DNA from: Eonycteris spelaea
Taxonomy: Eukaryota > Chordata > Mammalia > Chiroptera > Pteropodidae
Length of the DNA: 64,000 nt
Assembly (NCBI GenBank): GCA_003508835.1
Contig: PUFA01000203.1
Location: forward strand, 1,580,501-1,644,500
Direction: 5' to 3'
Translations under genes and position numbers: made by a program
Shown here: piece by piece, positions 1-26,400 of the stretch
How positions within the stretch are numbered: the stretch's first letter is position 1
How the letters are laid out: every line of letters begins with the position of its first letter
Notes under the pieces: model-generated
What the model was told of the DNA's origin: nothing
Seen by the model: only the letters and a program-made list of their open reading frames with translations
The model's database searches: none

Positions 1-244
1 AACCCTGGAATAAACTGGGTTCTACTCAGCGAATGTCAGTCACAGCAAACTGAAGAGAGGTCAGACTTCCAAATGAAGTGTTTCACTAGAAAGCTGCTTA
101 GTAGGAAGGTCTTCTAGAAGCCATCTGCACAATTTTCCACTTAACCAGGAACTATCTGCCCTCCCAATCAATGCACGAAATCGTGTTGGGGTTTACACTG
201 ATGAATAAATGTCCGAAACATGGAGAAAGAAAAAAAAAACCTTT

Positions 245-560
245 GAAGAAAACATAAGGTATGCGCTCCTCGACAGGAGTCTTGGCATTGATGTTTGGGT
301 CTGACGCCAGAATCAAAGGCAACAAATGGAAAAATAAACAAGTGCGACTACAACAGACTTAAGCTTCTGTGCAGCAAATGAAACCAACAACGAGATGAAA
401 AGGCAGTCTGCAGACCGGGAGGAAATCCTTGCAGGTCATGGACCTGACGAGGGGCTAATAGAATATAGAGAGAACCCCTTTCAGGGTATAAACGCCCAAC
501 AAAATAGAGAAGGAAACTACCTTAAAGTAATTTGTAAAATGTGAAACACCCACAGCAGAC
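245..560 (+). mobile_element. L1 fragment, end of ORF2
   Basis: Matches the typical L1 ORF2 C-terminal coding text (lysine-rich, then AACAGACTTAAGCTTCTG and ACGAGGGGCTAATAGAATAT). Heavily decayed, no open frame. Confidence 0.7.
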
Positions 561-599
561 ACGATACTCAGTAATGAAAGACTGAAAGCTTTTTCTCTA

Positions 600-1450
600 A
601 GATCAGAACAAGACGAAGCCTACTTTCATCACTCCTGTTCAACATGGTATTGAACAGTCTAGCCACAAAGAGATACAGAGGGCTCCTAACTGGAAAGGAA
701 GAAGTAAAATTATCTCTGTGCTCATATGGTATGGTCTTATACGTAGAAAATACTAAAGGCTACATACACACAGAAGCCTTTAGAGCTCACGAATCCAGCA
801 CAGTAATGGGAAACAGTCAACACACAATAGTCAGCTGCATTTCTATACGCAAACAATGAACAATCTGGAAAGGAATTACAAAAACTTTTATTTATAAAAA
901 ACTCCAAAAAGAACAATGTACTTAGGAATTAACCATAGAGATGAAAGAATTATACAGTGAAAATTACAAAACGTGGCTGAAAGAAATTAAAGACATAATG
1001 AATATGAACACCCTATGTCCGTGGATTGGAAGACAGTATTGTTTAAATGTCAGCATTACCCAGGCAGTCTACAAATTCAGCACAGCCCCTGTCAAAATCT
1101 CAATGGCATTTTTTTCGGTAGACAGAAAACCCCATTCCAAAGTTCATGTGGAATCTCAAAGGACCCCTATTAGCTAAAATAGTCCTGAAAAAGAACAAAA
1201 CTGGAGGACTCACTTCCTGATTTCATAATTTACTACAAACCAGCAGCAATCAAAATAATGTGGTATAGGCATAAAGGCAGACGTAGACCCATGGGATAGG
1301 ATAGAGAGAGCTCTGAAATAAACCCTCACATACTCAGTCAAATGATTTTTGACAAGTGTGCCAAATTCCAAAAACAACAAGAGATAGAAAACCTGAATAT
1401 CTACCAAAGAAATTGAATCTATGATTAAAACTTTCTGACAAAAGAAACTC
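600..1450 (+). mobile_element. L1 fragment, ORF2 reverse transcriptase to C-terminus
   Basis: Begins at the reverse-transcriptase palm region (CTGTTCAACATGGTATTGAA, then ...TATGGTATGGTCTTATACGT). It runs through LYSENYKTWLKEIKD and WIGRQY to the CAAAATAATGTGGTATAGGC segment. Stops and indels throughout. Confidence 0.8.
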
Positions 1451-1454
1451 CAGA

Positions 1455-2960
1455 CTCAGATGTCTTCACTGGTAATTCTTCCACATACTTAAAAAATAAT
1501 GCCTATGCTGCCAATCTTATATAAATGCTTCCGTTTTATAAGGCCAGCATGACCTTCATCCAAAAACTAATGAGGATATTAAAAGAAGACATATTGGCCA
1601 GTATCTCCCATGAACATAGACACAAAAACCCTTAATAAAATATTAGCAAATCAGGTCTAGCAATATATAAAAAGGTTAATATGACCTTGTGGGGTTTATT
1701 CCAGGATTTAAAGGCTGGTTGGTTTAACATTCAGAAAAATCAGTTTAATTTATACTACATTAACAGAATAAAGGCAAAAAATCATATAACATCAGAGGGG
1801 CAGAAAAAGCATTTGACAAAATTTAACACTATTGGTAATAAAAACAGCAAACTAGGAATCAAAAAAAAATAAGTCTGCCAAAGGGACTCTAATAAACCTG
1901 TAAGAACATTTACTGTCACCACTTCTGTTCCAGTTTGTGCTGGATGTCCTAAACGCAGTAAGAAAAGGGGGTGGGTGGGGTGGTGGTAAAGATTAGAAAT
2001 GAAAAAATTAAGCTGTCATTACAGATTTCATGATTGTATACGTGGAAATAAAAATCCATATACTACTATAAATAAGAATTTAGCAAGGTAGGTGGAAAGG
2101 TTAGTGTATAACATCAGTATGCTTAATGTATTTTAATATATTACCCTCATCCATGTAGAAAGTGAAATTTAAAAGACAGTCACCTAAGGAATAAATCTAA
2201 TGAAAGTTTGTAGGACCTCCATACTGAAAAACACCAAACATGGCGGGGGGGGGACTAAATTGAGAAATATGCCATTTTTATGGGTTAAAAACATTTTTGA
2301 GATGTCGGATCTTACCAAGTAGATCTATAAAATTCAAATCTAGTCAACTCCCAATTTTTGTGGAAATGGACAAGCTGACTCTAAAGCAGCAGTTGCAAAA
2401 GACCTAACAAAGGCGCGATCGATAATCTTGAAGAAAAACAAAACTTAAGGACCTTACCCAATTTTAAGACTTACTGTAGAGGTTCATGGATTAAAGTAGG
2501 AATTTGCTTGGGATAGATCAATAGATGAATTGAAGGTTCAGGCAAACATCTCTAAATGTTTTGTCCCTGATTTGTGACAGGCTCCACTGCAGATCAGGAA
2601 AGGATGGATTTTTAATAACTGATGCTGAGTCAGTTAGCTTCTACCTCAGTCCACTCACAAAAAATAATCGAAGGTGGACTGTAGTCCTAAGTATCACAGT
2701 CAAAAACAGATTTCTAGAAGGAAACATACGAGAGTGTTCATAGACTTGACATAAAGATATCTTAAACGGGGCATGAATAGTACTGTAAAGGACAGAATTG
2801 ATGAAATTAACCATCTTTGTCCATCAGAGGATAACATTAAGAGTGTAAAAACAAGCCATACAGAAGATATCTGCCATGTGTTCATCTGACCAAGGCCTCG
2901 CTTCTGGATAAAACCCAGCATCTACAAATCCATGAGGAGAAGTCCCTTTTTTAAAATAGG
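1455..2960 (+). mobile_element. L1 fragment, ORF2 reverse transcriptase onward
   Basis: Restarts upstream in the L1 ORF2 order (GCCAGCATGACC..., ATGAACATAGACACAAAAAC..., GCATTTGACAAAATTTAACA) and then repeats the downstream order to about 2960. With the two pieces to its left it makes three separate same-strand L1 copies rather than one. Confidence 0.75.
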
Positions 2961-3219
2961 TAGCTGCATAGGCACACCGAGAGAGAGAATACCGGATGGC
3001 CACTCAGCATATGAAGGAGTGCTTGTTGCTAAGCATTAGTTGAACCCTCCACAATGACCACTCAGCGTGTGGGCGTGGGTGTCGCATAGCTCGAAAGCTC
3101 GGGCGCTAGCGGAGGTGCGAGTTGGTGCACCCACTCCCCCAAACGTTCCCCAGCACCTCCCAAAGCCGAACGTGCCCAGGAGCCCCACAGCCCCACTCCG
3201 CAGCGTACGCCTGATCAAG

Positions 3220-3655
3220 TGAGCATATCATGTTCAAAAGACGTGTGCAAGTATGTTTACAGGAACAGTTTCTAAGCAATAGCTAAAAACCACAACAGGT
3301 GTTTATCAACAGTGGGCAGGTATATAAATTGTGTCATGTTTGTGCGATGAAACATTACACAGCAGTGTGAAGACACGTGGCAGGTACAGCATCATGTTGG
3401 GTGAGAGCAGCTGGGTGTGTAATTGTGCGTACTCTGGTGTATTCTGTACGGTTCCATTTATTTGAAGTTCAAAACAGGCGAAACTGATCTGTGGAGAGAG
3501 AGCGGGTAGGGGCAGGGCTTTGGGGAGGGTGCCGATGCAGGAGAGGGTGGGCGTTCTGAGAGACGACGGAGGTGACTCAGCACGCTGTACATCTAAGATC
3601 TGTGTGTTCTACCCCATGTAAGTTATGCCTCCCTCCAAAACTGTAATACAGTGCA
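3220..3655 (+). mobile_element. L1 3' end
   Basis: Typical old L1 3' sequence: ATGAAACATTACACAGCAGTG, GTTCCATTTATTTGAAGTTC, and ending ATCTAAGATCTGTGTGTTCT near ATGTAAGTTATGCCTC. Confidence 0.7.
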
Positions 3656-3690
3656 GAATAGAATCAAATTTTAAATGTGGGAGTATAGAC

Positions 3691-3782
3691 CAGGCATCAG
3701 CAAACTTAGGGATCTAGCTGTGTGCCGATAAGAATTTACAAAGACATGGGGTGAGGTTGTCTGCCATAGTTTGCTACCCACT
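3691..3782. mobile_element. Short hAT-type DNA transposon with 8-base target duplication
   Basis: Terminal inverted repeats CAGGCATCAGCAAACT and AGTTTGCTACCCACT(G). GTATAGAC flanks both sides (3683-3690, 3783-3790), the 8-base duplication expected of hAT insertion. The inside is reduced to under 100 bases. Confidence 0.75.
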
Positions 3783-3944
3783 GTATAGACAAAATGCTTT
3801 GTGAATTTAGAAAAAATACCGAAAACTGAAGGTGAGAGAAATCGATATTTGCTGGAACAGTATGCAGGCTAGCCCTCAGTGTGTCCCGTGTCAGGGAGGC
3901 GGGGGGAGGGGGCAGCCGTGGATCAGACAGCCTAGGCTTCACCC

Positions 3945-4070
3945 CCTGGCTTCGAATGCAATTGTGTGTGACCGTGAACGAAATCTATAAGCCACCAGTA
4001 CCTCACGTATAAAATAGGACTCGTAATGCCGGTCTCATAGGGCATTCTGAGGGTTCGTGAGCTTACCTAT
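3945..4070 (+). repeat. MIR fragment
   Basis: MIR-like order: GGCTTCGAATGCAA, a GTGTGTGACC core, then CTCATAGGGC. Confidence 0.6.
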
Positions 4071-4089
4071 CATCAGTGGGGCACGGCGG

Positions 4090-4295
4090 TTCCCCTTCTG
4101 AAGCCAGACTGCCTCGATTTGAAACTTAACGTGCCTATCTATTGGCCCTGTTGGCTGTGGGCAGGCTACTTACCCTCTCTGCCTCAGCCTCGTTTAGAAA
4201 ATGGGGGTTGTAGTAATAGCTAATAGTAGTACCTTTTGTTACATAGTAGTTGGGTGGATTAAATAATTTAGTGCAATAAAATGCCATAATTAGTA
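4090..4295 (+). repeat. MIR
   Basis: AGCCAGACTGCC, GGCTGTGGGCAGGCTACTTA, CCTCTCTGCCTCAG, GAAAATGGGGGTTGTAGTAA and GGATTAAATAA in MIR order. Confidence 0.75.
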
Positions 4296-4304
4296 TATCT
4301 AAAA

Positions 4305-4506
4305 CAAGGTTCCCCAACGCCCGGGCCACGGACCAGTACCGGTACCAGTCCATGGCCTGTGAGGGCGGGCGGGCGAGCGAAGCCTCCTCTGTGTCTGCAG
4401 CTGCTCCCCAGCACCAGCACCCCCACCTCAGCTCCGCCTCAGATCGGCAGGCTTTAGATTCTGTAAGGAGTGCCGGTCCCTGGTGCCACAAAGGTTGGGG
4501 CGGCTG
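4305..4506. mobile_element. Nonautonomous hAT-like element
   Basis: Ends CAAGGTTCCCCAAC and GGTTGGGGCGGCTG are inverted. Inside is the CCGGGCCACGGACC...GGTACCAGTCCATGGCC text of a widespread mammalian hAT family. No intact target duplication. Confidence 0.6.
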
Positions 4507-4798
4507 AATAAAGCATTCAGGACAGTGCACAGAAGGCCGTTAACAACCTCACGTGAAATAGAACAGTAAGAGACAGTCACGCAGCGGTGAGAGAGACGGA
4601 GGTCGGTAGGAGTGGCAGGTGTTAGGTGAGCTGTAGGAAATCACAAGGAGACTAAAGCCATGTTTCAGAGGGACGTTGAACCCCAAGCGGGAAACCTTAT
4701 GACCTACCCTAATGGACAGTGTAGGGCCTGTTTTCCAGAAAACTGACTTAGAGCGCTGGTCCGACGGTGTTAAACAGGCTGGGAGGAGTGGAAGGTAG

Positions 4799-19402
<14,604 letters not shown>

Positions 19403-21705
19403 ACCTCAGCCACGCGGGCCTTGGCCCCCGGGACTCCGCGGCGCATATAGCCCTGCCTCCTATCCTCTGAGTGGACGGGGGTGGCACGGGTCCGTCCAGC
19501 AAGGGCATGGGGCCATGTCGGTGACATTAGGTACTTAGTAAACCTTGGAGCTAAGGAAGAAGAAGAGGAGGGGCTGTCTGACCAGCTCGGCTTATCTCGT
19601 TTTCCTCTCCTGCTCCACCCTGAGGGCTCGTGGGGTGCGGGGAGGAGGGGAGCATGCAGGGGATGACCGAGACCTTTGGTACGCCACAGCACTGCCCCTC
19701 CCCCAGCCCGGGCGTCCCGTGTCATCCTCTGACCCCCAGGCACTGCTCAGAAGCTGCTTCCTGTACCCAGGTATAACTTAGAACCCACAGGGATCGATCC
19801 GGCCCCCCGTCTGTCCTCCGCAGCCCGAGCTGTGGCCGGGCCTCCCCGCAGGCCCCCGACAGCGATGGGCCACACTCCCTTCTGCCGACAGGTCAAAACG
19901 AAACCTGAGTTGACAGCTCAAAGCACTTGTAACTGCTGCCCCCTCCCTACCTCTGCTCCCCAAAACGGAATCATGGAACAGGGCAGGCCCCCATGGGGTC
20001 AGAAGGGCACAGTACTTACTGTAATTACCTGTTTTAACCTTCATAACCTGCCAGGCGTATTTTTTCTAACGGAAGGCCAGGCCCCCGCCAGCACAGGCGG
20101 TTTATGCGCTGTGGTTCGTGTGTGTCTGCTATGCTGTGCGAATGGAGATTCATTTCAAAGTAAAATCATTTTAAAACCTACATAAAAATGAACTCTAACC
20201 CCCGCCAAACGAAAGTCACTACATAGACTGTTGAACAGTATTCGCCTATCAGAGTATTTGCTGTGAGTGTAGACTAGCAATTGAAAACACTACTCTCGTT
20301 TTCTTAATTGTACAGTTTTCAGTGTCCATCTCTTAAAGAGACAGTGTGTCCTCCCCACCCCTAGTCCCGTCTCCTCCACCCTCCTGATGACTTCCTCGTC
20401 AGGGGGCTATCCAGGGTGTTGCCTTCCTTCCCATTCTCTTGGCCGGAAGTTCAGACAATGCTGTCTCTTTAAAAGTAAATTTGAAAAGGCTTTGCTTTGT
20501 TTTCTCTCAGACATACATATGCATATACGTTTTAGATGTTCTTATAAGAGGAAAGATGGTTGCAATGTGCCAAGCCGCGTGCGTGTACATATGTACGTAT
20601 GTGTATGTGTATATATATCTGCTGCCCGACCAGCAAGCAATACGATAGCAGCGAGCCCATCCCCTCCTCCGGTTCTGGACCAATGCCGTCCTGACTGCAT
20701 TTCCCCACGACGACGACGCTCTGACCTGTTTAGGTAGAAACATTGACCACCTTCCATTCCATTGACTCTTTTTTTTTTTCTTTTTCTCCTTTCTGTGTCT
20801 ATCTTGAGGGAAAAAAATTAAAAAAAAAAAAAAAAACAAGACAAAAGAGACAGGGGATGCCAAAGATCCCCTCAAGCAGAGAAAAAGCAGAATAAATATT
20901 TTATTAAAGAAAAAAGAGAATTAAGAAAATAGTTTGGAGTATTTTCTTACTGTAGAGAAGCACTGTACATTACTAAGAGGCCTGGGTATAAGATACTCAC
21001 GTGTGGAGCTGGAAAAGTCGCATGTCCGAGCCGTTGGCGTGGTTTCTTTGGGTTTGCATTTCAGGGAGCCAGGTGGGAGGGAGGGGTCGCAGGGGCACTT
21101 TGGGGGTCTCCTTTTAGTCAAAAGCAGGAAAGTGACAAGAAAGAGTTTAAAGTTCAATATTTCCTTTAATAGTGTTAAACACTAAAATTTTAAAAAAGAC
21201 GAAAAAAAAGAAAAAAAACTTTGTAAAATGCGAAAACAGAAGCAAAAGACACTACGCTCTGTCATTTTATCTTTCTTTTGTTGAAAGACTAAAAACTGAA
21301 ATGTTTTTTAGACAATCAAATGTTAGGTAAGTGCAAAAACTTGTTTTTTCTTACTGGTGTAGAAATTAATGCCTTTTTTTATTTTTCGGTTATTTTATAA
21401 TAACGAAAAAAGAGAACCCCCTAGCTGCCAGGCGGGTTTCGGTGTTCGAAATGCGGGGCAGAGCGCTGCATCACTGCAAATAGAGACAGTCCGTCTGCAT
21501 GTCTGTAGGCTGTGTGATTGCGGAGAATATAAATGCTGCTAATACTTTTCCTTTTTACAAAAGCATATCTAAATAGATGATTGTTTTGATGTTAATCTTT
21601 GTAAATTATGTATTACCAATTTTAACATTGGATGTAATTGCATAAAAAGCTTGCATCTCAATCCTTGAAAGTCTAGTATTAAATGGAAAAAACTTTTCCT
21701 AACTA
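19403..21705 (+). other. ASH1L: ASH1L 3' UTR (approximate end)
   Basis: The AT-rich stretch after the stop ends in a classic 3'-UTR-like block. AATAAA is at 20891-20896 and ATTAAA at 21678-21683, followed by T-rich sequence. The length of about 2.2-2.3 kb fits my memory of the human transcript, so the distal site is probably the main one. It contains a short TG/TA microsatellite (about 20578-20620) and an A-tract near 20820. The end point is inferred. Confidence 0.6.
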
Positions 21706-23449
21706 CAGAGTGGTGAGCTTGCTATTTTTCCCCCTTTCCTATTCTCCGTTTATCTTCCAGGATCTTCTCCCTCCTGTTTCCAGAGAGAGCTTTTTAAAAC
21801 CACAGCATCAGCATCCTGACCCCTGTGTGGGCTCCCGCCGTTGACTGCTGGGTAAAGCCACCATCTCAGTAGTAGGGTCGCCCTGGCCAGGGCCTGTCTG
21901 CCCACCACATCAGCACAAAGAGCCTCCCCCCGTCCCTCACACGCTCCTCGTAACCAACCTCCAGGTTGGCGGTAACGTCAGGCCACGTTTTTTAGCCCCA
22001 CACAGACCACTGCCGTCGGAAGCAGGCCACATGTCTGCATGCACGCACCTCATCTCCAGAACGGCCCTTTCAGGGGCCAAAACCCACTTTACCAGGATGG
22101 GAACTGAAGCGACAGCGGTGAAGGAACTTGCCCGAGATCGGAGCTCGTTACCCCTCGCGGAGTCCCCTGTAACGATCCCCATTTCGTGAAAGCGAAAACT
22201 GAAGGTTGGGTCGGTGAAGTGACACCAGTCATTACCTTCATCCCCGATGGGAGGTCAGGACGGGGGTGGCAGCGTCCGCTTCCCGCTTGCCTTTCTGACC
22301 TGTGCTGTTGACTGCAGCTATCCGTCCCAGATAGTAGTGCGAAACTAAACTTAATTTCATAGCAGCGTGCGGCCTATTTTGTGATGTCCTGCGACACGGT
22401 CTAGATGCGCCTACCTCACTGAGCCCGGGACTCCTCGCTGGGACAGCCACCACTCTAAACCCGGGCCCTGGGGACGTGGTCCGGAAAGGGGAGTGCAGGG
22501 CGCCCCTGGGAAACAGACCATTCCTGGACCCCATGAGTGCCCTGCAGACCGCACATGGTGACGTGTCCATCCTAGAGTGTGCTCGATGCTTGTTTCGTAA
22601 CTGCAAACGTCATAAAAATCAAGTTTCCTTTGCAGCAGTAACTAGCAGAGGCCACCTCATACACTGGAGTCCTAGGACTCCGGCAAACACAGGTGGGGAT
22701 TCCCAGGGGCATCGGCCCAGGACACACCTGAGATGCAGAAGTCGCAGAAGCCAGACAAAAAAGCAAAACCAAAGCAAGGCGCAGGAAACGGCAGAGATGG
22801 GCCGGTTCGGGTCTTAGCAATGACGGACAGACCAAGCCTGCCCAAGGCTACAAAGCTTCAGCCCTGAGGTCCCTTCCCACCTGGCCCCGCCTGTCGCCAG
22901 CCAGGTTCCCAGAGGCCAGAGGCGAAGACGGCAGATGTCCAGATCCCCGGCGCTTCGCCTCAGCTCCCAGCTGCCCCAGCCGCTGCCTGGTCATGACGAC
23001 AGCTTTCTCCTCCTGTCACCTTTGGCCCCTGCCCACTGGGCCATCATTCGTGGGATTTCTACCACCGTTTCCTGGAAGCTCCAGACCATCTTGGCTCCTC
23101 TCGTTTCAGGAGACTGAAGAGACGCTCATCGTGCTAACAAAGTAACGGGTGTCAGTGTACCGTGCTTTCTGCGCCTCAGAGTGGTGACGTCAGAGGGAAA
23201 GCGGTGGCCCAGCACCCCCATGCTCCCGCCCATCACCTGGGATGCAGAGCCAATGGGCGGTTTTCAGGGTGACTGGAGTCTTCCCTCATGTCCCACAGCA
23301 CCTCAGGCTCCATCTCACAAAACGGCTGTCGGGTCTCAGGACAGAGGCACAAGCAGGGGCCACTTCATTCTTCAGGGGGCGGTGAGGACACCTGGGCCTC
23401 CCTCCCCTCCCCCACAGCCTGTGTCCCGAGTCCGGCAATGACACACACA
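21706..23449. other. Intergenic gap between ASH1L and RUSC1 3' ends
   Basis: Short convergent gap with no gene. An MIR-like stretch on the minus strand is possible at about 22075-22190 (GGAACTTGCCCGAGATCGG). The rest is unremarkable. Confidence 0.5.
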
Positions 23450-26400
23450 TACACATTCAACTCCCACACTTTATTGGGACAAAGGAGGAAGGAGGCAGAC
23501 CGACACCACAGGCCCCGCCGCCAGCAGCCTCCGGACACCGGCACCTAGCACGCCATGAGCACATGGTACATACAGGCCACGTGGGGGGTGGGGCAGGGAC
23601 ACAGCACCAGAGGGCTTTCTGGCCCCCCAAGCTGAGGCACACACCAGCCTGCAGAGTCCACATCACGTGACGGAGGGGCGGGCTTCCCGTGTTGCGAGTG
23701 GGAGGGGAGGGGCCCTTGTGCAGACGAGGAGGGGAAGGGGGGTTGTGGGGGGATTTCTTTCATGTATTTGGAAGGAGAGCAGATCACAATGCACAGGTGG
23801 GCACAGGAGGGAGGGAGAAAAGCTCGTTTTACACATGAGCAGAAACAAGAGGGACAGGGAAGATGCTCCCGGGATGGTCAGCTGACCCGGTTCGTGCTCG
23901 CAGGCCACCCACTGGCCGCTGGCGGGAGGGGAGACAGGTGCAGGGAGGGAGGCCGGCCTAGAGGATGAGAGAGGTGTACCCCAGGGCACCAGCCCCTCCG
24001 CCCCGTCCCGCGCGCAGCGGACCCAGTCCTCGTCCACGGAGACGACGCGCAGCACGTCCCCGCGCCGGAAGCTCAGCTGGCCAGGCTCGCCGCGCGGTGG
24101 TCGCAGAGCGCCCGGACGGCCCTGCGGAGAGCCGGAGGGTGGTGCTGGGAGGAGGCGGGCGCCCGGCTGTCCCCGGGCTGCCGCTCCGCCGTGCGGACTG
24201 TCCCCTTGGCTCAGCTCAGGGGACACTGACTGCACTGGCTCCCACTGTGCTGATGCCAGCCGGGGCCCCGGCCCGCGTGAGCCGCATGCCCACCCTTCGG
24301 CAGCTCACTAGACGTGCTTCATGCTTCTCTGGTGCTGCGCCCAGCGTGTGCAAACTCAGTGGCTCGCGCAGCCCCCGCGCACCGGCCCCTCCTGGCCTGG
24401 GCACCGCTGGACCACAAGTGCCAGGCGTCTCGTCCAGCCAGTCGCCACGACGGGCTTGCTGTCTGTCCCTCCCGCTACTCCAGACACCTTCCTCCCCGGC
24501 CCCACGGCCTGAAGCCTGGCACAGGCTCCCGGGTCTCCCCAGATCTGTGACCTTCCCCCCGGCCCCACCCTCCACACAGCGGCCAGCGGTCCTCCGAAGC
24601 ACAAGCAGGGAGACCAGACCCTGCTTAGACCCCGCGGAGGCGCCCACTGCCCCACGGGAGGTCCAGCCCCGGGACGGCCCAGGCACTGCCGCCACAGGTG
24701 CCCACAGCTGCTCCTGGTGGCACTCGGGCCTCTCCACCTTTGAACCCTGTCCCTTCTGGCCCATGCGGAGCCCTCACCGTCACGGGGCCTTCCCTGCATC
24801 CCCAAACCTGGGGAAGAAGCCCTATCTATGGACTCGGCCTTCCCCTCCCAGGATCCACCACACTGAATTTTAGCCGCTCGTTTATTCACTGGGGTCTTCA
24901 CTGGACTTCACAAGCCCCTCGAAGGCAGCTCCGACACATCTCCCCATGGGGCCCCTCCCCTGCATAAGGCTTGGAGCACAGCACGTACCTGAAAAGTACT
25001 GCCGAGTGAATGAAACGTCAAGAAGCCGAATTCAGTGCACGAGAGACACCAAAGGAAGCCAGAGCCCAAAAAGGCCCCTGGTGCCAGAGCGAGAAACCCC
25101 ACGGAAGGGGAGCACGGTCCTCCCCAGCGCGCCCCGCGCGCACCTCTGTGCCCGGGCTGGGCCTTTTAACAACCAAACCAAGGTCCCTCTCTTCACAGAG
25201 CAAGAAGCGGCAGGCCACCGCTGCCGATTCCTGTGCAAGCGGACTGAGGCCTTTCGCACTACCCCCCTGCGCTCTGTGCAGGCAGAAATGCGAGCTCACA
25301 TGCAGGCACACGCCACGCACACCCACACCACGTGCACACCGGGCGCCCCGATGCTCACCTGTGCGTCTGCACCATGCTGGGGGCTGAGGCCTCAAGCTCC
25401 TGGGCAGAGCAGGGGGGCTCGGGAGGTGCCCCCCGCTTCACCAGAGCCAACACATTCACTGTTGCAGGCAGCCAGCTAGATGGTCTCCTGGAGGAAAGGA
25501 CGCGGGGTCGCAGAGGTCACCCCACCTCCAGAAAGAGACCCCAAGAGCCCAGGGCTTCAGAGGGAGGAAGAAGCTGAGGGGCTGCACAGTGCGTTAAAAG
25601 CAGTCAGGAGTCTGTCATGGGACCCAGGGGCCTCTGGGGTGACTCGAGAGGTGATAACAAAAGTCTTGAACACCAAAAACCACGGAAGGGACCTGCGAGC
25701 CAGTGGGCAAGACGGGCCCAGTGGAGAGTGCCTGAGGCACCAAGGAGTGGACGGTCCAGCCCGGGCAGAGCTGAGCAGAGGGCCAGACAGTGGACATCTG
25801 CGGCTCTGCGGGCCCGGACATGCCGCAGAGAGCACGCAGGCGCTTCCGCAGCCATGACAGTGCGTTCCCCGTTTTAACAGCTCCTGGCTGTAGAGAAACC
25901 AACAGCCAACGTCCACGCTCACTCTGAAGTTTCAAATTGGGGTGACTGTGGCTCTGGGAGGGGCTCAGAGTCAGGGAGGAGACCAGGTACCCCATTACCT
26001 GGACTTCAGAGCTCCACTCTCGGTTTCGGCGAGGCCCCCAGGCACTCCAAACAGCCTCCCCAGCCACACGCCTCTGCCAGGTGCCGAGTCCTCCGCGGGC
26101 AGCGAGCTCTCCTGGGCACCCCCGGCCGCAGTCCCCTGACGCCTGGCACCCCACCGGGGAAGGGAGAAGCCCTCGGCACCTCCGGAGGCATAGACCCGCG
26201 AGGCCTGGGTCAGCTGCTCCCACCAGCTGCCTGCTGTGGGGGGGCCGAAGGGGCCGAAGGGCTGGGGGGGTTCTCCCCAGAAGCCCCGCGGAGGCTCTGG
26301 GCCAGCCGGCCCCCCAGTGCAGCAGGGCTTGCACCGTCTGCTGCAGGGCGGGAGGCGAGCGGGGCGCAGCGGGAGGCTGGGGGTGCCGCAGGGGCAGGTG

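Noticed and set aside
23965..24873. 302-codon open frame on the plus strand
   Set aside because: Antisense to the RUSC1 SH3 exon and following intron; composition-driven.
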